64,000 nucleotides of DNA from Panicum virgatum. Its lineage: Eukaryota; Streptophyta; Magnoliopsida; Poales; Poaceae. The notes under the pieces are model-generated. The model did no database searches. It was not told the DNA's origin and saw nothing but the letters and a program-made list of their open reading frames with translations. The translations under genes and the position numbers were made by a program. Location of the stretch: NCBI RefSeq assembly GCF_016808335.1, contig NC_053137.1, positions 2,521,092 through 2,585,091 on the forward strand. Direction: 5' to 3'. The first letter of the stretch is position 1. Each line of letters starts with the position of its first letter. Positions 56,641 through 64,000 of the stretch are shown in pieces.

Positions 56641-58086
56641 TTACCACATGTTCTTGATAAGATGACGAGTTCCGGGGAAGGTTGCTGCTGCTGCTGGCCC
56701 CTTGTAGGCCTGCTTATTAGTAGGCCACACGGCGCCCGAAAAGAGCCTGTAGTTTTTCTTGGGTCCTCCAATTTTTAACGTTGCATACGCCATGCTGCAG
56801 GTCGTCGTCGAGTCACTGCAACGATGTTTCATGTTCATCCCATAGTCAAATACGTCCATAAATGGCCGGCGAGGCACACCAAGTATCATAGGTTTTGGAG
56901 GCTGGTTGATGAAGCGCACGATGCTCTCCATGAGCCTCCTGCTGCTGGCGCGCAGCGGGCTGTAGAGGTGGAAGCCGTGGTCCTCGCCCTCCAACTCCAC
57001 CAGCGTCGCCTCGCCGCCGGTGGCAGTGCGCGCGTAGTAGTCGCTGAAGCGGTCGAAGAGGTTGCACCTGCGCACGATGCTCTCCATGAGCCTCCTGCTG
57101 GTTGATGAAGCGCACGATGCTCTCCATGAGCCTCCTGCTGCTGGCGCGCAGCGGGCTGTAGAGGTGGAAGCCGTGGTCCTCGCCCTCCAACTCCACCAGC
57201 GTCGCCTCGCCGCCGGTGGCAGTGCGCGCGTAGTAGTCGCTGAAGCGGTCGAAGAGGTTGCACCTGCGATCCCGCAGGGTGTCCTTCTCGGCCACGGCCA
57301 CTAGGACCCGCCGGCACGTTAGCGATGCGATCTCCTCGTCGGGAGGGTTGAGCCGAGGGTCATCATTGCTGGCTTGGCCCGCGGTCACGAACACAGCCAG
57401 TCCACCCCGTATGCCGGAAACACTACTGCGCCATCCCAAACCTCCTCGGAAGGCAGCCGCTCGGCTCCCCAAAAGTAGCGGTGCACGATGACCATCCCCT
57501 CGATGTCGACGCCCAATTCCAAACCATCGTCTTGGCTGGCCCGTACTGCTGTGTGGTAGGCAATGTTCCCGCCTGCACTGTCGCCAGCGAGGAACGTGCG
57601 CGCGGGGTCTGCATAGTCGGCAAGCCAGGGGTCGGCGAAGGACGCCACCCACTTGAGCGCAGACCATGCATCGTCGTAGGCCGCAGGTATGGGGTGCTCC
57701 GGCGCGAGGCGGTACTCCACCGAGACGACGAGCGCCCCGGCACTCGCGGCGAGGGAGGTGGCGTAGCCGTGGTATGTCCGGCAAAAGGCGCTCTCCGTGC
57801 AGAAAGAGCCGCCGTGGAAGTACACTATGAGGGGGAGCCTCTTGCTGCTGGCGGCCATGGCGGCTCGGGAGGGGAGGAACAGCCGTGCCGACACACCGGT
57901 GTCGTGGTCGATCACCACATCTCTCGTTGCCACCCCGCGGTTGGCTCTCGGGTTCTCCGACGCAGCCACTAGAGGACTCCTCAGCAGCCGCTCGATTCGG
58001 CCATCCTTGTACCGTTTTAGGAACGGGGAGTAGTCAAAGTCGACTTCAGCGACAGCATCCTCCACAGAGTTCTTGCTTGCATGCAT
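56641..58086 (-). pseudogene. CXE2: carboxylesterase paralogue, broken
   Basis: ATG at 58086; closely similar to CXE1 through HGGSF, GDSAGGN and VWDGAVVFPAYGVDWL. Four bases are then missing near 57,392 compared with CXE1, and the frame stops at 57,385 after 233 codons. The lost C-terminal half is still present in the next frame (TAGQASNDDPRLNPPDEE, EDHGFHLYS). It then meets a tandem duplication with a 196-base period (56,905-57,268) that contains the catalytic His block twice. Minus 4 plus 196 is a multiple of 3, so the conserved C-terminal extension (..GTRHLIKNMW) ends up back in the first frame. A truncated product would lack Asp and His of the triad. Confidence 0.92.
56905..57268 (-). repeat. 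196-bp-period tandem duplication within CXE2
   Basis: GTTGATGAAGCGCACGATGC occurs at 56,905 and 57,101, and GTTGCACCTGCG ends both units (57,061 and 57,257). A third partial copy (CGCACGATGCTCTCCATGAG at about 57,071) sits at the junction, which suggests slippage at this short repeat. Confidence 0.9.
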
Positions 58087-58230
58087 AGTGCGTGCGTGGT
58101 GGTGGTCTAGCTTTTGATTCTTCTCTGTCTATCTCTGTGTGACTATGTATGTGTTTGTGCCTAGCTCTTTGTTGTGCTGTACGTACGTGTTAGTTGGAGG
58201 CTTGTGGGGTTGCTGCTTGTGGCCCTGTTT

Positions 58231-58276
58231 GGGTATTTATAGCTAGCTAGCTAGATCATTATTTCATTTCAGTCCA
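58231..58276 (-). promoter_or_regulatory. CXE2 core promoter, identical to that of SDR
   Basis: 46 bases equal to 32,969-33,014, with the TATA box (CTATAAATACC, 58242-58232) about 150 bases before the CXE2 ATG. The similarity ends on both sides within a few bases. Confidence 0.8.
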
Positions 58277-58924
58277 TTGCGTACCATCATATTACAAATT
58301 GGATCCATTGGAATGCTTACGTACACACTTTAATTTGTGGGAAGAATTTTTTTTTTAAAAATCGATCTGATCTTGCCTCTTGCTCTTGCAGTGTTGCATG
58401 GTCTCTTTATTAGCTTTGGCCGGCTGCGAAATTCGACCTGCTTCTATATCCCATAGATTATGTAATTATTTTAAACAACAACAGACTAATAAGTTGCATG
58501 CAGTGACTAATTCAGCCAATAAGCTTCAATTATAGCAGAAAAGTATGTGCTATGTGATTGTTTCTGCAAGAAAGTATAAGCTTTCCATGCTATTATATAT
58601 ATCAGAAAAACTTAGAATATAGTGCTTTATAAGTTTACTTCATCTTTCGTTGACAATTTATTATTGGATATTTGGCTCCTTATAATGCATTTTTCATTGG
58701 GATGGATGAACCCTAATGCATCAACAAGAAGCTGTGCAACTCTTATTTCAATTCAGAGAAGTTGAAGTTTATGCCGTCCCTTTTTGTAAACCCAGGCTCT
58801 TAAGCCTTAATGGATATAGAAGAAAAAATCGCATCTTAATGGGGACAAGATTTTTGTCAACCAGTGCAGCTATTATATTTAATTTTGGAGACAAGATTTT
58901 TAGAACAAAATCGCATCAATCATA
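58277..58924. other. Intergenic between the CXE2 core promoter and module F
   Basis: AT-rich, no gene. 58,690-58,735 (TTTTTCATTGGGATGGATGA, CCCTAATGCATCAACAAG) matches 34,420-34,465, again linking this flank to the SDR flank. Confidence 0.5.
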
Positions 58925-59468
58925 CTGTGCATGTGTAGTACGTGCGTGGAGGGGACAAAGTTGGCCAGATGCATGCACATCTCCGTACAAGGTGTAACAA
59001 TACTTTGACCAAACTCCTATAGTAGCTAATTGAGGTACACCAACGGAAGACACCAGGAAACAACCCGTAGGTACAGGGCATCCTCATGATGCATGTGCGT
59101 GAAACAAATTACCAACCGATCGACCATGTGTTCACCCGTTGTCAGTCAAAATTATATTAAAGCAACATGCATAACTAGCCCTGACGAGAGCTGACCTTCT
59201 CGAACGCATGACGTGCAGACCGTGCCAATTAGTTGGCATTTACTTGAGACCACCCAAGTCGATGGGTACCATTGATACTTGTGTAGATCCAACAAATACG
59301 GTTCAAGTGGTGGGCAGACACAACTGGGTTTAATTTGCAGTACTTCAATTACTTACCAAAGTCTAAAAGACAAAGCTTATAGTGAACTTTCTATATTACA
59401 CAGCCCGTGAATACGCTTCACTGCATGTGCATGTTACAGAGCAATTAATAATGGCACTGCATATCTAA
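58925..59468 (+). repeat. Flanking module copy F (upstream of CXE2)
   Basis: Contains the same landmarks in the same order as copies A, C, D and E, and runs through to AATAATGGCACTGCATATCTAA, as in copy D. Relative to CXE2 it has the orientation that copies B and C have relative to CXE1 and SDR. At 59,190 it shows the sequence uninterrupted where copy E is cut by an LTR. Confidence 0.85.
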
Positions 59469-59692
59469 GGGCAAGTACAACAGTGTAGGCAGCTATCATC
59501 TTTTTGGCATAAACAGACAGCTTGTATAATAGGTTGTCTGTTTGGTTGTCTACAAGGTGTTTAATTCATCCTTTGACACAAAAATTATGGTGATCTAGTG
59601 CATACTTGATCCTTGTTGACGTTTTGTTGCATACATGAGAGAATGCACAATATATTGAAATAATTCGTGTGACTCTTGCCGACTGAAAAACT
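59469..59692. other. Short intergenic, MITE-like edge
   Basis: GGGCAAGTACAACAGTGTAG after 59,468 looks like a MITE terminus; the other end was not found. Confidence 0.3.
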
Positions 59693-60154
59693 CGAGCTCC
59701 TCCATGGTTGGCAGACCGAAGCTCGCTCCGAGTCAAATTGCTGATGATTCAGCGCATGAGAACGCTTGAAATTTTAGGGAAAATAGAGAGGACGGCAAGG
59801 GAGTTCCATTGTACCTCTTATTTGCACCGGGATGCATCATGGTGGTCGAGCTTCTCCATAGCTGGCGGACAGAAGCTCGCTATGAGTTAAATTACCGATG
59901 ATTTAGGGCATGAGAGGGTTTGGAATTTGGGAGAAAGAAAGAGGACGAGGAGGAGGTTCCGTTTTACCTCTTATTTGCACCGAGGATGCATCATGGTAGT
60001 CGAGCTCATCCATGGCTAGCGGACAGAAGCTTAGTGTGAGTCAAATTGATGATGATTTCGGGCATGAGGGAGCTTGAAATTTGGAGAGAAAGAAAGAGGA
60101 CGACGAGATGGTTCCATTTTATCTTTTACTTGCATCGGGGATTCATCATGACGG
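59693..60154 (+). repeat. Tandem repeat, 3 units of 154 bp
   Basis: Units start CGAGCT at 59,693, 59,847 and 60,001. Each has GCGGACAGAAGCT-like, GTCAAATTG.TGATGATT and CTTATTTGCACCG blocks. The period is exactly 154 in both steps. Open frames over it are short and not conserved. Confidence 0.9.
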
Positions 60155-61859
60155 CCGGAATCTCACGGGGGAGAAGACGCCGATGAACAGGCGAGCAGCG
60201 GTGAGATGTCACTGGTTCAGATGAGTTGAGGGGCGATGGAGTTCGATGCACGCAGTTCGTGATGCCAAACAAATCGCCCTCCACTGTGCAGCGGATCACA
60301 GTCTTCCCGCATCGCGTTGTACAACGATTGGGTTCCTCGTCGATTCGCCTGGGAGCACAAGAAGAACCCATAGACGAACAAGTCGACGGATGGGAAGTAA
60401 CTGCACGTCGTTGGTTTTTTTTTTTGCAAATATTCGTTGCATGTCTACGACTGCCTACGGTGCATTGTACGTGCCCTAATAGCCGCACTCAGGACGTGCA
60501 TCTAAAATTACCAGATTCTTAGGATGCCTGGATATTGTCAAAGATTCACCGAGGTATTCTTTCAGGTATCGATTCGCGCAATCAAGCTTCTTTAGAAAGA
60601 TGTTACGTACTTGCAAAATAAGTATATTGTCGAAGATTCACCGAGGTATATATTTGAATGAACAAATGAGTACGATAACAACTTGCAAAATAAGTATATT
60701 TGTAGCAAATGTTAGACACATTACTAATAACCATAAGAAAAGCCTTTCTTGCTTCTATAGTTATTCTCAGTTACCAATCTTCATTTTACAATTTCCAAGA
60801 CCGCTACTCCATGAAAAAAAAAACAACTCCTACAATGCAAGGTTTTATTTGAAAACAAATACGATAGGATTTGAAGGGAAAATAAGACCTTTAGTTTTGA
60901 CAATATTTGCCTCCTCAAAAACTTTGAAGGAGAAAACCTTATGGACAAAAGAAAATAGTACAATGTGGCGAGAAACCAAGTTATGAATTAAGGGACAATC
61001 TCGGTGATTCCTGAAAATATATCAATTCCCTCAATAGATATGCTGCTGTTGCTGCAGTAGTGTAACAGTGTTGATCGGCAATCAGCGGGGCCATTGGTGC
61101 CAGGACATGAGGAGGAGAGGATGTTCAATTCGTGGGACAATTTCTCTATACCAAGGCATGCAACGCTGACATGAACTCTTCTTAAGCTGCAGCGTCCTAG
61201 GGGCAATAATTTATGATCTCTTACTCGCATAGTGTAGTAGAAAATTTATTTTTGTGCTGGTGTAGCCCCTACCCATCCCCCTACTGAAAAAATATTAGTG
61301 ACGTATGAATAAAATTTATCCTCATAAGAGTATTATAAAAGATATATGTCTATAGAATAGGAAGGCTAAAACTGTATGTTTCCATTATGATGATCGAAGT
61401 ATAACCTTGTGAATGAAAACAAAAATTACCATTGTTACACTGTTGTAAACAAGAATTATTACAAGCTGAGCGTAGCAGGTTCCTATCGATTCCCGGTTCG
61501 AGTGTTTGACTCGGCACGGGTGCTCATATTTTTTGGATTTATTCCATAATTTAACTAGTATTATTCTATCAGTGGTAGGCGACATATTTGTCGACAGCGA
61601 GGTGGCTATGATGACTTTATCAATCTCGAGATCTGCTAGTTTAGTCTCTCGAATGTGCTCGTAGTGGTAGGATTGTGTCTGTGTATTCATGGGAAAGTGT
61701 GCCAGCGTGTTTGTTAATTCCTGCATCTGTACTTTGTTTAGTAAAAAGTCTACAATAATTCTTGCATTCTTAAATGGGCTAAATCATCCTAGGGTTGTAC
61801 CACATCATTAGCAAATAAAACTACATGTGTCCGAAAGCTGCATGTTACATATGAGCATC
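60155..61859. other. Intergenic; includes a match to the start of module E
   Basis: 60,480-60,735 matches 44,800-45,020. 60,605-60,650 and 60,680-60,710 repeat ACTTGCAAAATAAGTATATT. No gene was recognised; open frames at 60,600-60,986 and 61,385-61,726 have no domain. Confidence 0.45.
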
Positions 61860-61905
61860 TTATTTTATTGATCTGATCTGAAGCATGTACAAGCTGAAAA
61901 CTTAA
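61860..61905 (+). promoter_or_regulatory. PKS-promoter-like remnant without a PKS gene
   Basis: TTATTTTATTGATCTGATCTGAAGCATGT resembles the PKS1 promoter just before its TATA box (14,283-14,305); the match is TTTTATTGATCTGA then GAAGCATGT. No PKS coding sequence follows to 64,000. Probably what remains of a third PKS copy. Confidence 0.4.
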
Positions 61906-62097
61906 TATAGGAATTTCGGTAGTGAGCACATATCATGTTTATTAGAAAAGGGAGATGTTCTAGCCTCTACATTCGCACACAGCCAAAGTTTTACTGATCA
62001 GAAATGTATGATGCTTTTCAATATTGCAATGGATGCATAATGCCGTGGTTGCCGTACTGTTTCATACTAGAATAAATATCATTTTTATAGGTGGGTG

Positions 62098-62507
62098 GTA
62101 GCGTATGTGTTTCAACATAGGTTTAGTCAGTCTCTAGAAATAGGAGATTATTTCCACATATGCAAAAATAAGTTGTATGTGGAAATCCATTTCTATACAC
62201 ACATATAGGAGACTCGGATTGATAAAGTAGCGTCACTGTTTACCGGTATGGGCGAGGCGGTTACATAAAAATCGCGTCTCCGATATGAGATCATTGGTGA
62301 CGCGAGAAATTCACGTCACCAATGTGATTCATATCGGTGATGAAAATTTAGTGATGCTAGTTTTTTTCGTCTCCGATGCTTGTATTGCCGCGTCTCCAAT
62401 GAGGGGTTCTGGCATAGTGGTGGTAGCTTACGTATTTCAATGTAAATCTAGTCAGTCTCTAGAAATAGGCGATTATTTCCACATATGCAAAAATAAGTTG
62501 TACTACG
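62098..62507 (+). repeat. Direct repeat pair around a small CACTA-like element
   Basis: 62,098-62,184 and 62,420-62,507 are about 90% alike (TAGTCAGTCTCTAGAAATAG, TATTTCCACATATGCAAAAA). Between them lies a small element with ends CACTGTTTACC (about 62,236) and the inverse of CACTATGCCAG (62,419), and GGAGACG motifs inside. Its ends and target duplication are not firmly set. Confidence 0.5.
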
Positions 62508-62990
62508 GGAGACAGGCGCATTGCCGAGTGTTAGGAACACTCGGCAAAGGCCATAATGCACTCGGCGAAGAGTTTGCTGAGTATAACACTCGGCAAAAGT
62601 CACTCGGCCACCAATCTGACGGCGAAGCCAGCTTTGCCGAGTGCCTTTTCTCGGGCACTCGGCAAATCTTTGCTGTGTACCAACACGCACTCGGCAACAT
62701 TAAGTGAAACGGCCGGCCCACGGACTTTTTGCGCTAGCTTTGCCGAGTGCCAAACGGAAGGCACTCGGCAAAGACGGTGATCTGGCACTCGGTAAAGCAG
62801 CCGTCTTTGCCGAGTGCCAGATCACAGGCAGTCGGCAAAGGTCCAAGCTTTGCCGAGTGTCTAAGATCTGGCACTCGGCAAAGCGGCCGTCTTTGCCGAG
62901 TGCCAAGAGAAATGCACTCGGCAAAGCTGGTGCCTTTGCCGAATGCACGCTTTGCCGAGTGCCAAGGTAAAAATACTCGGCAAAGGTAAT

Positions 62991-63422
62991 TTTTTTTGTT
63001 TTTCTCTGTTTTCTTGCATAAATCAAACATAACATTATATATATATATATATATATATACATCCCAGGCAATTAATATCACATTCTCATGTGACTTCCAT
63101 CACAAACATCACATTTATATCACATAATGTTCAAATTTAGTCCACAAAGCATTCATAGTCCATAGTACAAGCATTATTCCAACATCGACAAGTCCAACAG
63201 CTACAAGTCCAACATCCGGCAGTCTAACAACCACAAATCTAATATCATAGTCCATAGTACAGCGCACACATGACAACCGAACGATACCTTAATCATCTCT
63301 GCTCCGATCTTGAACCTGGCCACTGTGGCACCGGGGAGTGCTGATCTGGAGGCTCATTCGATGCCACCCCCGATAGATTCTGCAAAAAAGATGACATACA
63401 AGATTACATTCCAAGTCAGTAT
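62991..63422. other. 3' flank of the En/Spm gene, with a (TA)n run
   Basis: TA microsatellite at about 63,035-63,058, then AT-rich sequence with several CAACATC.ACAAGTCCAACA phrases (63,178-63,240). No gene. Confidence 0.5.
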
Positions 63423-63997
63423 TTAATTTAGGCGGCGGTTGCAAGCAAATATATTCATACTCACATGGGTGACTGCACTAGGAAATACCATCGGTGCGCC
63501 GAGCAACTGTGGTGGAGGTGCAGTTGGCGTTGGCCACGGCATTGTTGGCGGTGGTTGATAGTTTATCGATGCACCTAGACCTTGCATGTAGGCGAACATG
63601 GCGGCGTACCTTTGGTCCTTCTCCTCCCTCTGCTTCCGCTCCTGCTCCAACCTCTCTTCCAACTCCTGCCGCAGTCTCTTCTCTTCGTCAAGCCGGGCCT
63701 ACAAGATTTCACCCCAAAGTCAAAATGCGAAACAAAGGTACGTAAACAACCGACGAATGAATCAGAAATAACCTGGAATGCATACATGCTGGCCACTGAA
63801 ATCTCGGGCCGTGGAAGTATGGGCGAGGTCGAGTCAGTGGTCCTTGCCCGAAGCTGGGAGAGAGTGGGCGTACTGGCCGTGTCGACTATGCTGTCGCCGA
63901 GCCAGTACCGACCATGCTTCTTCCCTCCTCCCGCCCTCATGATGGCTTCTCCAGAAAGGGGTGCGGTGGCCGGATCCCATGTGTCCCTGTGGAGCAC
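63423..63997 (-). pseudogene. En/Spm-type transposase gene, 3' part (partial)
   Basis: The minus strand reads KHGRYWLGDSIVDTASTPTL, then SQLRARTTDS, typical of the Ptta/En/Spm plant transposase (Transposase_24) family. A GT/AG intron (about 63,775 to 63,700) joins this to a coiled-coil exon (LRQELEERLEQERKQREEKD) and a proline-rich tail (PPPTMPWPTPTAPPP) ending near 63,423. The N-terminal part lies beyond the window, so intactness cannot be judged. Known: TNPA-like proteins bind subterminal repeats. Confidence 0.7.
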
Positions 63998-64000
63998 CTT

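Larger units (their letters stand above)
62508..64000 (-). mobile_element. CACTA element (GCCGAGTGCC family), left end; continues past window
   Basis: 62,515-62,990 contains more than fifteen TTTGCCGAGTG / CACTCGGCAAAG motifs in both orientations, a dense subterminal repeat array. The terminus is near 62,502 (ACTACGGGAGAC, with CAC decayed). The minus strand beyond 63,400 encodes an En/Spm-type protein. The other end is outside the window. Confidence 0.8.

Noticed and set aside
62508..62990. Regular short repeats that at first look like a CRISPR-type array
   Set aside because: Repeats occur in both orientations with irregular spacing and belong to a CACTA terminus in a plant genome.

Overview
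The window looks like nuclear DNA from a grass (Poaceae). The evidence is a Tat-lineage Ty3/gypsy element carrying the spliced antisense gene typical of grass elements, Stowaway and Tourist MITEs, an Au-type SINE tail, several CACTA (En/Spm) elements, a MULE, an L1-type LINE, and GC-rich genes with very few introns. I cannot name the genus. Well over half of the sequence is transposable-element DNA, much of it nested.

Layout. 1-13.16 kb: a decayed Tat element (gag, fused integrase, spliced antisense gene, 3' LTR), broken in gag by a truncated retroelement that has a 3-kb LTR. 13.2-15.8 kb: a type III polyketide synthase (chalcone synthase family) gene with two frameshifts. 18-22.7 kb: an F-box-associated pseudogene whose last intron holds a MULE with 210-bp inverted repeats. 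23.8-24.2 kb: a 5'-truncated LINE with a 17-bp target duplication. 27.6-28.8 kb: an intact carboxylesterase gene (CXE1). 28.9-30.3 kb: F-box and pectinesterase scraps. 31.9-32.9 kb: an intact two-exon short-chain dehydrogenase/reductase (SDR, minus strand). 35.3-44.8 kb: a Stowaway-like MITE split by a CACTA element that is itself split by a second, coding CACTA element (37,130-43,172, TSD CAC). 45.3-51.65 kb: a Ty3/gypsy element on the minus strand, full of GACCGGTC motifs, fused at its truncated LTR to the 3' half of a second polyketide synthase copy (PKS2). 52.76-54.18 kb: a non-autonomous CACTA element (TSD AAC). 56.6-58.1 kb: a broken second carboxylesterase (CXE2, minus strand). 62.5-64 kb: the start of a further CACTA element.

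The non-transposon genes form a small set of possible specialised-metabolism enzymes: type III PKS (two copies), carboxylesterase (two copies) and an SDR. They are linked by a dispersed flanking module found at about 13.9, 27.1, 33.2, 34.6, 45.2 and 59.1 kb. The SDR and CXE2 promoters share 46 identical bases around the TATA box, although the proteins are unrelated. In two places the layout is head to head: SDR(-) facing PKS2(+), and CXE2(-) facing a PKS-like promoter remnant near 61.9 kb. The simplest reading is an expanding and decaying plant biosynthetic gene cluster whose members share duplicated promoter DNA. CXE1 and SDR are intact; PKS1 is doubtful; PKS2 and CXE2 are broken.
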